Both the position numbers and the translations under genes were made by a program. A stretch of DNA of 64,000 bases, from positions 272,030 through 336,029 of the forward strand of contig NZ_JAUXZE010000039.1 of assembly GCF_030694085.1 (NCBI RefSeq), read 5' to 3'. How positions within the stretch are numbered: position 1 is the first letter of the stretch; every line of letters starts with the position of its first letter. Positions 33,054-41,253 of the stretch are shown in pieces. This DNA is from Tabrizicola sp. (GTDB lineage: Bacteria > Pseudomonadota > Alphaproteobacteria > Rhodobacterales > Rhodobacteraceae). Below the pieces are notes generated by a model. That model was not told where the DNA came from. It saw nothing but the letters and a program-made list of their open reading frames with translations, and searched no databases.

Positions 33054-34102
33054 TGACCCACAGCGTCACCACCCGCACCCGCGCCAGCTCTATCGCCGGG
33101 ATTGCCGCACTCGCGCTGATCGGCGTCGGCCTTATCCTCCCTGCCTTCGCCTCGCGCAGTCTGATCCAGGACCTGTTCTTCATCCTGACGATGCTGACCC
33201 TGGCCCAGCTCTGGAACCTGATCGCAGGCTTCGGCGGCATGGTCAGCGTCGGGCAACAGGCCTTCGTCGGCATCGGCGCCTACGCGATGTTCGCGGGCGT
33301 CATCCTGTGGGGCTGGGACCCTGTCCCCGCCATCCTGCTCGGAGGCCTCGCCGCCTTCCTCCTAGCCATCCCGATGGCCTTCTTCGCCTTTCGCCTGGCA
33401 GGGGCTTACTTCGCCATCGGCACCTGGGTCATAGCAGAGATCACGCGGCTTCTTGTCGCCCAGTGGAAGACCCTTGGGGGCGGCACCGGCACCTCGCTCC
33501 CCCGCGAGGCAACCGCCGACATCATCGGCGTCGCAACCATCGCAGATGTCTTCGGCTTAAGGGATGCGGCCGCCCGGGACGTCCTCGCCTACTGGCTCGC
33601 CCTCGCGCTTGCGGTCGGCACTATGGCCGCGATCTATGCGCTCCTGCGCTCGCGCACCGGCCTCGCCCTTGCCGCCGTGCGCGACAACGACAATGCTGCG
33701 CAGTCGGTCGGCGTTGACGCCCGCCGCGTGAAGTGGACCGTCTTTCTGTCAGCCGCCACCATGACCGGCTTTGTTGGCGCCCTCATCTACGTCCAGACCG
33801 CCCGCATCAGTCCTGACGCCGCCTTCAGCGTGACAAACTGGACGGCCTACGTGATCTTCATTGCCGTCATCGGCGGCATCGGGCGTTTGGAAGGCCCGAT
33901 CCTCGGTGTCCTCGTCTTCTGGGGCCTGCAGACCGTCTTCGCCGACTATGGCAGCTGGTATCTCCTGGCCCTCGGCCTTCTGGCCATCGCCACCATGCTC
34001 TTCGCCCCGCGCGGTCTTTGGGGCCTGATCCACGACCGTACGGGCATCGCCCTGTTCCCAGTGCAACGACGTCTCGTGACCACCGAACCCAATAAAACCT
34101 GA
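33053..34102 (+). CDS. ABC transporter permease, LivM type
   Basis: The 349-residue membrane protein has the LivM signature AQLWNLIAGFGGMVSVGQQAFVGIGAYA (partly quoted: NLIAGFGGMVSVGQQAF), an internal loop after LPREATADIIG, and the coupling loop ALAAVRDNDNAAQSVGVD. Around ten spans are expected. It overlaps the LivH-type gene by one codon base set and ends twelve bases before the next gene. It completes the transporter. Confidence 0.92.
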   Translation: MTHSVTTRTRASSIAGIAALALIGVGLILPAFASRSLIQDLFFILTMLTLAQLWNLIAGFGGMVSVGQQAFVGIGAYAMFAGVILWGWDPVPAILLGGLAAFLLAIPMAFFAFRLAGAYFAIGTWVIAEITRLLVAQWKTLGGGTGTSLPREATADIIGVATIADVFGLRDAAARDVLAYWLALALAVGTMAAIYALLRSRTGLALAAVRDNDNAAQSVGVDARRVKWTVFLSAATMTGFVGALIYVQTARISPDAAFSVTNWTAYVIFIAVIGGIGRLEGPILGVLVFWGLQTVFADYGSWYLLALGLLAIATMLFAPRGLWGLIHDRTGIALFPVQRRLVTTEPNKT

Positions 34103-34114
34103 AGGGAGGACCAC

Positions 34115-34651
34115 ATGACCGACAAAACCGATCTCACCCGCCGCGACACCTTTGCCGCCGCCGCATTGGCCGTGGGCGGCATCGCGACCGCCGCCAGCGC
34201 ACAAACCGCCACCGACGATGAGCGCAAGGCCGTCGCCGAAAGCTACCTGAAGTCGCTGGACGCCGGCGGAGTGTCCCCCACCACCGGGCTTGGCCTTTTC
34301 GATCACTTCTCCGACGACGCCGAGGTCTTCTTCCCGAAATGGGGCATCGCCAAGGGCAAGGAGGAGGTCATCAAGATGTTCTCCGACGTGGGCGGCACGT
34401 TGAAGTCGATCAAGCATCACTACGAAGGCTTCACCTGGTACATGAACGGCACCGACAGCTTTGCGGTGGAAGGGACGTCGGAGGGTGAACACCGTGACGG
34501 CCCATGGCTGGCAGACAATCCGAAATGGGGTGCCGGGCGCTGGTGCGACTGCTTCACCGTCAAGGACGGCAAGATCACCCGCCTCTTCATCTACCTCGAC
34601 CCCGATTATGCCGGGAAGGACACCGCGCGCTACGGTTGGATCACGGCCTGA
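34115..34651 (+). CDS. NTF2/SnoaL-like small protein with Tat signal
   Basis: The 178-residue product has a twin-arginine-type start DLTRRDTFAAAAL with cleavage near ASA-QT and a SnoaL/NTF2-like cone fold (residues 40-178: VAESYLKSLDAGG, LFDHFSDDAEVFFPKWG, VKDGKITRLFIYLDPDYAG). Members include isomerases, dehydratases and binding proteins. Export to the periplasm together with the aromatic operon suggests ligand handling before uptake, or a periplasmic isomerase. It ends at a weak hairpin before the monooxygenase gene. The catalytic role is not readable. Confidence 0.75.
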   Translation: MTDKTDLTRRDTFAAAALAVGGIATAASAQTATDDERKAVAESYLKSLDAGGVSPTTGLGLFDHFSDDAEVFFPKWGIAKGKEEVIKMFSDVGGTLKSIKHHYEGFTWYMNGTDSFAVEGTSEGEHRDGPWLADNPKWGAGRWCDCFTVKDGKITRLFIYLDPDYAGKDTARYGWITA

Positions 34652-34658
34652 CAATACA

Positions 34659-34683
34659 GGGCCGGGGCTCGGACAGCCGGCCC
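34659..34683 (+). terminator. Short intercistronic hairpin
   Basis: GGGCCGG (34659-34665) pairs with CCGGCCC (34677-34683) over an 11-base loop, between the NTF2-like gene and the flavin monooxygenase gene. Stability is moderate; possibly a processing site. Confidence 0.35.
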
Positions 34684-34703
34684 GACCACAAGGGAGGACA
34701 CCC

Positions 34704-36458
34704 ATGACTGCCGACATCACCACCGACGTGCTCATCATCGGCACCGGGCCTGCCGGGTCCGCAACCGCCGCGCTTCTGGCCTCGTACGGCGTCGAGACGC
34801 TGGTCGTGAACCGCTACCGCTGGCTTGCCAACACCCCCCGCGCCCATATCACCAACCAGCGCACGATGGAGGTCCTCCGCGACCTTGGCCCCGAGGTCGA
34901 GGCCGAGGCGATGCTCCACGCTGCCCCGCAGGAACTGATGGGCAACAACGTCTTCTGCGTATCGCTCGCCGGTGAGGAACTGGGCCGGATGCAATCCTGG
35001 GGCACCAGTCCCGAGTCGAAAGCCCGCCACCTCCGCGCCTCCCCTTGCGAGATGAACGACCTGCCCCAGACCTTCATGGAGCCGATCCTCTTCAAGACCG
35101 CCTGCTCGCGCGGTGCGCAGCCCCGCATGTCTACCGAATACCTGACCCATGTACAGGACGCCGACGGCGTTACCACTACCTGCCGGGACCGGCTGACGGG
35201 CAAGAACCTCACGATCCGCTCAAAATACCTTGTGGGGGCTGACGGCGGGAACTCACTTGTAGCCGAACACGCAGGGCTGCCGTTCGAAGGCAAGATGGGC
35301 GTGGGCGGGTCGATGAACATCCTGTTCCGTGCCGACCTGTCGCGCCACGTCGCGCACCGGCCAAGCGTCCTTTACTGGGTCATGCAGCCCGGAGCAGACG
35401 TCGGCGGCATCGGAATGGGCCTCGTCCGCATGGTCCGCCCCTGGAACGAATGGCTGATCGTCTGGGGCTACGACATCACCCAGCCCGCCCCCGTGGTGGA
35501 CGAGGCGCTGGCGACACAGGTCGCGCGGCAACTGGTCGGCGTGCCGGACCTCAAGATCGACCTGATCAGCGCGAATACCTGGACGGTGAACAACTGCTTT
35601 GCCACCCACATGCAGAAGGACCGCGTCTTCATCATGGGCGACGCCGCGCACCGGCACCCGCCCTCGAACGGCCTTGGGTCCAACACCTCGATCCAGGACG
35701 CCTTCAACCTGGCCTGGAAACTTGCCGCCGTGGTGAAGGGTCAGGCCACGCCCAGGCTTCTTGACAGCTACTCCACCGAACGCGCGCCCATCGCGCGCCA
35801 GATCGTCACCCGCGCCAACCAGTCCATCGCCGAGTTCGGCCCGATCTTCGAGGCGCTGGGCATGGACGGCGGCGTGGATCACGACCGGATCGAAGCCAGC
35901 ATGGCGGCCCGCTGCGACGCCACGCCCGCAGGCGAAGCCCAGCGCGAGGCGCTGCGGAAGGCCATCGACTTCAAGGTTTACGAATTCGACTGCCACGGGG
36001 TCGAGATGAACCAGCGCTACACTTCGGGCGCCGTGGTCAGCGACGGCACCCGCGCGCCCGTGGGTGACAACATGGAGCTCTACTATCACCCCACCACCAC
36101 CCCCGGCGCGCGCCTGCCCCACGCCTGGGTCTATGACCGCCAAGGAGGCAAGCACTCGACGCTGGACCTTTGCGGCAAGGGCAAGTTCACCCTGATCACC
36201 GGCATCGGCGGCGAGGCTTGGGTCCAGGCCGCTGAAGCCGCCGCCAAGTCACTGAAGCTCCCGATCCGTTCGGTCACCATTGGTCCGCGTGCCGACTACG
36301 AAGACCACGTCGGCGACTGGCACAAGGTCCGCGACATCAAGGACGGCGGCTGCCTCCTGATCCGCCCCGACCAGCACGTCGCCTGGCGCAGCCAGACCGC
36401 CTCTGCCACAGCCGAGGCCGACCTCACCCGCACCCTCCGCGCAATCCTGGGGCACTGA
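34704..36458 (+). CDS. FAD-dependent aromatic monooxygenase, TfdB/phenol hydroxylase type
   Basis: This 584-residue flavoprotein has the FAD fingerprint IIGTGPAGSATAALLASYG, the family stretch NRYRWLANTPRAHITNQRTM, and the second FAD motif FIMGDAAHRHPPSNGLG near residues 309-325. A thioredoxin-like C-terminal domain is present. Relatives hydroxylate phenols, chlorophenols or resorcinol ortho to the hydroxyl. Directly upstream of hydroxyquinol 1,2-dioxygenase with one base between, it probably makes hydroxyquinol from resorcinol, hydroquinone or a similar phenol. The ATG at 34704 follows AGGGAGGACACCC. Confidence 0.88.
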   Translation: MTADITTDVLIIGTGPAGSATAALLASYGVETLVVNRYRWLANTPRAHITNQRTMEVLRDLGPEVEAEAMLHAAPQELMGNNVFCVSLAGEELGRMQSWGTSPESKARHLRASPCEMNDLPQTFMEPILFKTACSRGAQPRMSTEYLTHVQDADGVTTTCRDRLTGKNLTIRSKYLVGADGGNSLVAEHAGLPFEGKMGVGGSMNILFRADLSRHVAHRPSVLYWVMQPGADVGGIGMGLVRMVRPWNEWLIVWGYDITQPAPVVDEALATQVARQLVGVPDLKIDLISANTWTVNNCFATHMQKDRVFIMGDAAHRHPPSNGLGSNTSIQDAFNLAWKLAAVVKGQATPRLLDSYSTERAPIARQIVTRANQSIAEFGPIFEALGMDGGVDHDRIEASMAARCDATPAGEAQREALRKAIDFKVYEFDCHGVEMNQRYTSGAVVSDGTRAPVGDNMELYYHPTTTPGARLPHAWVYDRQGGKHSTLDLCGKGKFTLITGIGGEAWVQAAEAAAKSLKLPIRSVTIGPRADYEDHVGDWHKVRDIKDGGCLLIRPDQHVAWRSQTASATAEADLTRTLRAILGH

Positions 36459-36459
36459 C

Positions 36460-37332
36460 ATGACCGAACAAGGGTTCTTTACCGAAGCCACCTCCGCCGA
36501 GGTCGTCATCTCCCGCAACGCCAAGGCGTCGAACGCCCGGCTTGCCGAAGTCATGGCAATCCTCACCCGCCACCTCCACGCCGCCGTGAAGGAAATCGAG
36601 CCGACCGAAGCAGAATGGTTCCAGGCGATCCAGTTCCTTACCGCGACGGGCCAAATGTGCACCGACTGGCGGCAGGAGTTCATCCTGCTGTCCGATGTTC
36701 TGGGCGTGTCGATGCTGGTCGACGCGATCAACAACCGCAAGCCGTCGGGCGCGTCGGAATCCACCGTCCTCGGCCCGTTCCACGTCGCCGACGCGCCAGA
36801 ACTGCCAATGGGCGCCGACATCTGCCTTGACCAGAAGGGCGAGCCGATGCTCGTGCGCGGCACGATCCGATCCACCGACGGCACACCCTTGGCAAATGCC
36901 AAGATCGACGTCTGGCAGGCCAATGACGAAGGCTTCTACGACGTCCAGCAAAAGGGCATCCAGCCCGATTTCAACCTGCGCGGCGTGTTTCGCACCGGGG
37001 CGGACGGCAGCTACTGGTTCAAGGGCGTGAAGCCGAAATATTACCCGATCCCCGATGATGGTCCGGTGGGCCAGCTCTTGAAGACCCTGGGGCGGCATCC
37101 CTACCGCCCCGCACACCTGCACTATATCATCGAGGCCCCGGATCACGCCCGCCTCGTCACGCATATCTTCGACCCCGACGATCCCTACATCACCTCCGAC
37201 GCTGTCTTCGGCGTAAAGGAAAGCCTGCTCGCGAAATTCGACCGCATCACCGACCCCGCCCAGATCGCCAAGGCAGGGTTCGACAAACCCTTCTTCCTCG
37301 TGGACCACGACTTCATCCTGGCCCCCTCATGA
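36460..37332 (+). CDS. Intradiol dioxygenase, probable hydroxyquinol 1,2-dioxygenase
   Basis: The 290-residue product has the N-terminal helical dioxygenase domain and all four iron ligands: Tyr160 (GFYDVQQ), Tyr195 (KYYPIPDDGP), His219 and His221 (YRPAHLHY). It should open hydroxyquinol between the two adjacent hydroxyls to give maleylacetate, which the reductase encoded at 28170-29231 would reduce. It is sandwiched between the flavin monooxygenase (one-base gap) and the BKACE gene (four-base overlap). Hydroxyquinol rather than catechol is chosen because maleylacetate reductase is present and no muconate cycloisomerase is. Confidence 0.9.
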   Translation: MTEQGFFTEATSAEVVISRNAKASNARLAEVMAILTRHLHAAVKEIEPTEAEWFQAIQFLTATGQMCTDWRQEFILLSDVLGVSMLVDAINNRKPSGASESTVLGPFHVADAPELPMGADICLDQKGEPMLVRGTIRSTDGTPLANAKIDVWQANDEGFYDVQQKGIQPDFNLRGVFRTGADGSYWFKGVKPKYYPIPDDGPVGQLLKTLGRHPYRPAHLHYIIEAPDHARLVTHIFDPDDPYITSDAVFGVKESLLAKFDRITDPAQIAKAGFDKPFFLVDHDFILAPS

Positions 37333-38159
37333 AACCCTGCATCATCTGCGTCGCCATCACCGGCTCGCTGCCAAGGAAGGCCGACAACCCGGCCGTGCCG
37401 ATCTCGGTTCCTGAACAGGTCGAATCCACCCATGAGGCTTTTGAAGCCGGCGCGACCATCGTGCATGCCCATGTGCGCAACGACGACGAAACGCCCTCAT
37501 CCGACCCCGAGAAGTTCGCCCGCCTGAAAGAGGGGATCGAGAAGCACTGCCCGGGCATGATCATCCAGTTCTCGACCGGTGGGCGCTCCGGCGCGGGAAA
37601 GGCCCGTGGGGCAATGCTTGGCTTGCGGCCAGACATGGCCTCGCTCTCTGTCGGCTCGAACAACTTTCCTACCCGGGTCTATGAAAACCCGCCCGACCTT
37701 GTGGACTGGCTGGCCTCGGAAATGCTGGCTTTCGACATCAAGCCCGAGATTGAGTGCTTCGACCTGTCCCACATCCACCAGGCTGCGGCGATGCAGTCGG
37801 ACGGCAGGCTTAAGGCCCCGGCCTATGTGCAGTTCGTCATGGGCGTGAAGAACGCGATGCCCGCGGACCGCGACGTGTTCGACTACTACATCCGAACCGT
37901 CAAACGCCTGCTTCCGGGATCGGAATGGTGTGCAGCCGGGATTGGCCCACACCAGATCACGCTGAACGAATGGTCCGTCGCAGCCGGAGGCCATGCCCGC
38001 ACAGGTCTTGAGGACAATGTTCGGCTAGACCGGACGGCACTCGCCCCGTCAAATGCGGCCCTTGTGCATCGGGTGGTCGAGATTTGCCAACGCCATGACC
38101 GCCCGGTAGCTACACCAGCGCAGGCCCGCAGTCTGCTCAAGCTGGCGCAGTCAATCTAG
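37329..38159 (+). CDS. BKACE family beta-keto acid cleavage enzyme (DUF849)
   Basis: BKACE proteins are zinc enzymes that split a beta-keto acid with acetyl-CoA to give acetoacetate and a CoA ester. The 276-residue product has the metal motif IVHAHVR, the strand SVGSNNFP, PEIECFDLSH with the acidic ligand region, and GIGPHQITL near the C-terminus. It is coupled to hydroxyquinol dioxygenase by a four-base overlap. In this context the natural beta-keto acid is 3-oxoadipate, which would yield succinyl-CoA and acetoacetate. That substrate is inference; no CoA transferase or thiolase gene for the classical route is present nearby. Confidence 0.85.
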   Translation: MKPCIICVAITGSLPRKADNPAVPISVPEQVESTHEAFEAGATIVHAHVRNDDETPSSDPEKFARLKEGIEKHCPGMIIQFSTGGRSGAGKARGAMLGLRPDMASLSVGSNNFPTRVYENPPDLVDWLASEMLAFDIKPEIECFDLSHIHQAAAMQSDGRLKAPAYVQFVMGVKNAMPADRDVFDYYIRTVKRLLPGSEWCAAGIGPHQITLNEWSVAAGGHARTGLEDNVRLDRTALAPSNAALVHRVVEICQRHDRPVATPAQARSLLKLAQSI

Positions 38160-38220
38160 CCACGCGCGACGACCCGTCTTCCAGTTGCGCCGGGCCTCCT
38201 CGGACGCCCGCACGCACAGA

Positions 38221-38931
38221 CTATCTGCGGAAGATCGCCACCAGATCGCTGGCCCCGTCGGCGGGCCCGTTCAATTCAAGGTGGGTCTGGATGTGGCGCA
38301 GATGCTCGACCATCAACTGCGCCGCAAGGTCGCTGTCGCGCGTGCGGAACGCGGTGCAGATATCTTCGTGGTCTTCGTCCCGGCAGTTCGACACCCCAGG
38401 GCTGCCGAATATCCCGATGATCAGCGAGGTGCGCGTCACCAGTTCCTTTACCATGCGCAAGGCCACTGTGTTGTCGGCTATCTCGGCCAGCAGGACATGG
38501 AACTGGCCAGACAGCCGGATGGCATCGCGGCGACGGTTGGCTACATGTGCCTCGTGCTCCAGCCGAAGATGCTGCTCCAGCATCGACAGGTTGTCGGCGG
38601 TTGCCCTCTCGACAGCCAGGCGGGCAACGTTCGGCTCGATCATCAGTCGGGCCTCGAAGACCTCGCGCGCCTGTTCAGCCGTGGGCGAGGCGACAAAGGC
38701 CCCGCGGTTCGGCAGAAGGTCGACAACCTCGCGACTGGCCAGCAGAAGCAGGCTTTGCCGGATTCGCATCCGGCCGACGTTGAACGCCTCACACAAGGCG
38801 GCTTCGGATAGCTTGGTCCCGGGCGGCAGACGCTGGTCGATGATCGCCTCGAAGATTCGCTCGACGATCTCCTCCTCGTCCAGTTCGTCGACGCGCGTGA
38901 CCTGTTCGGCTGTGTTGCCGAGGGTGTCCAT
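38221..38931 (-). CDS. GntR-family regulator, FCD subfamily
   Basis: The 236-residue product has a GntR winged helix (PGTKLSEAALCEAFNVGRMR, RQSLLLLA) and an FCD domain (EARLMIEPNVARLAVERA, FHVLLAEIADN, HLRHIQTHLEL). It is divergent from the second Liv-type transporter operon across a 175-base gap with a perfect inverted repeat, so it most likely controls that operon. Two FCD-type regulators occur in the window; this one is about 15 residues shorter and clearly a separate lineage. Confidence 0.9.
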   Translation of the reverse strand: MDTLGNTAEQVTRVDELDEEEIVERIFEAIIDQRLPPGTKLSEAALCEAFNVGRMRIRQSLLLLASREVVDLLPNRGAFVASPTAEQAREVFEARLMIEPNVARLAVERATADNLSMLEQHLRLEHEAHVANRRRDAIRLSGQFHVLLAEIADNTVALRMVKELVTRTSLIIGIFGSPGVSNCRDEDHEDICTAFRTRDSDLAAQLMVEHLRHIQTHLELNGPADGASDLVAIFRR

Positions 38932-39025
38932 CGATATGTCCGTTCCAAAACTGTTCGGAATATACGCTACGGGGGACGCGCCCGCCCATCAAGAGGCAGA
39001 TCGTGTACCATGCGGAACATTTTTG

Positions 39026-39040
39026 TTGACAATCTTGTCA
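39026..39040. promoter_or_regulatory. Candidate GntR operator overlapping a -35 box
   Basis: TTGACAATCTTGTCA holds a perfect inverted repeat TGACA-N4-TGTCA (39027-39040). Its left arm is part of TTGACA, an exact -35 consensus on the plus strand. It lies 67 bases before the binding-protein ATG in the divergent gap with the GntR gene. Another GTCA/TGTCA pair follows at 39037-39052. Confidence 0.45.
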
Positions 39041-39106
39041 GCAGATCTGTCAATCAAGCTGTCGCGGACTCGAATTCCGCCGACCCAATGAACAGGGAGC
39101 ATCAGA

Positions 39107-40294
39107 ATGAAGAGACGCAATTTCCTCGCGACGACGGGCCTGACCCTCGCACTTGCCCTTACGGCAACTTCGGCCGCCTGGGCCCAGAACGCGACGCTGA
39201 AAATCGGTTTCGTTGGCGTGACCTCGGGTCCGGCGGCGGCCTGGGGCATTTCGAACCAGCGGTCGATGGAGGCCCGCGCGGCCTGGCTGAACGAGCTGGG
39301 CGGCGTCCAGATCGGCGACACCACCTATGACATCGAGATCGTCCCCTTCGACGACCAGAAGGACCCCAAGCGCGCAATCGCGGGCCTGGAGAAGATGGCG
39401 CAGGACGGCATCCACTATGTCGTCGGCCCGAACGTCGATGACGGCGCGGCAGCGGTGCGCCCGGTCGCCGAGCAGAACGGGATCATGTATTTCCCCTATG
39501 CCTTCCCGAAAGAGCTGTACACCGCGCCGGCATCCAACGCGATCCTGGGTATGGTGGCGAACTATCAGTCCGGCCCGGCGATCTACAAATACCTGATGGA
39601 AAACAAGGGCGTAAAGACGGTCGCCTTTATCGCCGGCAACGAATCCGACCCGCTGAGCCAGCGCGATTCGGGGGCCGCCGCCGCGCGTGATCTGGGGCTG
39701 GACGTCGTTTCCGACACCGTGACCTACCAGATGGACACCACCGACTTCACCCCGGTCCTGCTGCCGGTGATCCAGACCGCGCCGGACCTGCTGGTCCTTT
39801 CCGGTGTGTCGCCCGCCAACGCGCCGCAGCTGATCCGTTCGGCCCGGGAACTGGGTTACACGGGCCTGATTTCGACCGAAACCGCGCAGGATGCCGCCGT
39901 TCTGGCGGAAGGCGCGGGCGAGCTGGCGAACGGCTTCATCTCGGTCGGCGGGGCGTCGACGCCTGAACTGGCCAGCGATGCGATGAAGGAATTCGTCACC
40001 CGCTACACAGCGATGTTCGGCGAGTACAACGACGAGTCGAACACCAAGGTCTATGCGCTGGAATACATCATCGAGACGCTGAAGGCGAACCCGGCGGCAA
40101 TCGACAATGTGGACGAGTTCAAGACCACGATGGACACCTTCGAGGCGCCGAACCCGTTCATGGTCGGTGATGCGAAGCTGACCTATGTCGGCACCTCGTC
40201 CTTTGGCCAGAAGCGCCAGGTTTCGGTGCCGCTGGTGGTGAACGAGTTCCAGGACGGCAAGTTCGAGACGCTGTTCGTCGCGCAGGTCGACTAA
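39107..40294 (+). CDS. ABC transporter substrate-binding protein, Liv type, with signal peptide
   Basis: The 395-residue periplasmic binding protein starts MKRRNFLATTGL, a twin-arginine-like signal cleaved near AWA-QN. The type I fold is shown by IGFVGVTSGPAAAWG, VVGPNVDDGAAAVRPVAEQ and DLLVLSGVSPANAPQLIRSA. Sequence style differs from the other Liv-type binding protein, so the ligand differs too. The operon ends in a racemase-like gene, suggesting an amino-acid or hydantoin-like ligand. The gene is followed by a long hairpin. Confidence 0.9.
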   Translation: MKRRNFLATTGLTLALALTATSAAWAQNATLKIGFVGVTSGPAAAWGISNQRSMEARAAWLNELGGVQIGDTTYDIEIVPFDDQKDPKRAIAGLEKMAQDGIHYVVGPNVDDGAAAVRPVAEQNGIMYFPYAFPKELYTAPASNAILGMVANYQSGPAIYKYLMENKGVKTVAFIAGNESDPLSQRDSGAAAARDLGLDVVSDTVTYQMDTTDFTPVLLPVIQTAPDLLVLSGVSPANAPQLIRSARELGYTGLISTETAQDAAVLAEGAGELANGFISVGGASTPELASDAMKEFVTRYTAMFGEYNDESNTKVYALEYIIETLKANPAAIDNVDEFKTTMDTFEAPNPFMVGDAKLTYVGTSSFGQKRQVSVPLVVNEFQDGKFETLFVAQVD

Positions 40295-40320
40295 GGCCTG
40301 ACGTCGGTTCAGAGTCGCAT

Positions 40321-40356
40321 GCAGGGTCCGGGCGCGCTCCCCGGTCCGGGCCCTGC
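40321..40356 (+). terminator. Intercistronic hairpin after SBP gene
   Basis: GCAGGGTCCGG (40321-40331) pairs with CCGGGCCCTGC (40346-40356), eleven pairs including one G-U, around a 14-base loop. It separates the binding-protein gene from the LivH-type gene at 40380. Confidence 0.6.
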
Positions 40357-40379
40357 TGTCTTTCGCAAAGGACCCCCGG

Positions 40380-41249
40380 ATGGAACAGATCCTTGCCAAC
40401 GGCCTGTATCTTGGCGCGCAATACGCCCTGATCGCCCTGGGCCTGACCCTGATCTTCTCGCTGATGAACGTGCTGAACTTTGCCCACGGGCAGATGTACG
40501 TCTTTGGCGGCTTTGTGACGTATACGGTCGTCGCCCAGTTCGGGTTGCCGTTCATCGTGGGGCTGATCGCCTCGGCCGTCGTGCTGGCGGTGATGGGGGC
40601 GCTGATCGAGAAGTTCCTGTTCCGCCCGGTCATCCGAAGATCGAAGCGCGACGAATCCACCATGCTCCTGGCCGCCGGGATCGCCTTCTTCCTGGATGCG
40701 GTGATCCTGCTTCTGTTCGGCGAAAAGCAGCGGGGCGTGCCGAAGATCGTCAATGGCGTCTTCAACTGGGACATGCGCCTGATCATGCCCTATGACCGCA
40801 TCCTGATCGCGGCGCTGGCCGTGGGGCTGATCGTCGGGTTCATCCTGTTCATGCAGTATTCCCGCACCGGCCGCGCCATGCGGGCGCTGGCGCAGGACCG
40901 GATGGCCGCGCAACTGATGGGTGTCGACGTCGACCGCTATTCGATGATCGGCTTTGCGATGGGTGCGATGCTGGCCGGGTTGGTCGGCGGTCTGCTGGTC
41001 ACCATCACCGGCATCAACCTCGGCATGGGTGGCCCGACCTCGATCAAGGCGTTCCTTATGATCATGATCGGCGGGGCAGGTGTGATCTCGGGCGCCATCG
41101 CCGGCGGGTTCATCCTGGGGATGATGGAGTCGGTGGGCCTGACCCTGTTGGCCGCCTACGGTGACGTCACTTACCTGATGATCTTCATCACCCTGATGAT
41201 CTTCCTCGCCATCCGGCCGCAGGGCCTGATGGGCAAGCCGTGGGGTTGA
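40380..41249 (+). CDS. ABC transporter permease, LivH type
   Basis: The 289-residue membrane protein has LGLTLIFSLMNVLNFAHGQM, the LivH motif, and the coupling region RAMRALAQDRMAAQLMGVD. Eight membrane spans are expected. It starts 23 bases after the hairpin and lies four bases before the LivM-type gene. It forms the channel together with that protein. Confidence 0.93.
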   Translation: MEQILANGLYLGAQYALIALGLTLIFSLMNVLNFAHGQMYVFGGFVTYTVVAQFGLPFIVGLIASAVVLAVMGALIEKFLFRPVIRRSKRDESTMLLAAGIAFFLDAVILLLFGEKQRGVPKIVNGVFNWDMRLIMPYDRILIAALAVGLIVGFILFMQYSRTGRAMRALAQDRMAAQLMGVDVDRYSMIGFAMGAMLAGLVGGLLVTITGINLGMGGPTSIKAFLMIMIGGAGVISGAIAGGFILGMMESVGLTLLAAYGDVTYLMIFITLMIFLAIRPQGLMGKPWG

Positions 41250-41253
41250 GCAG

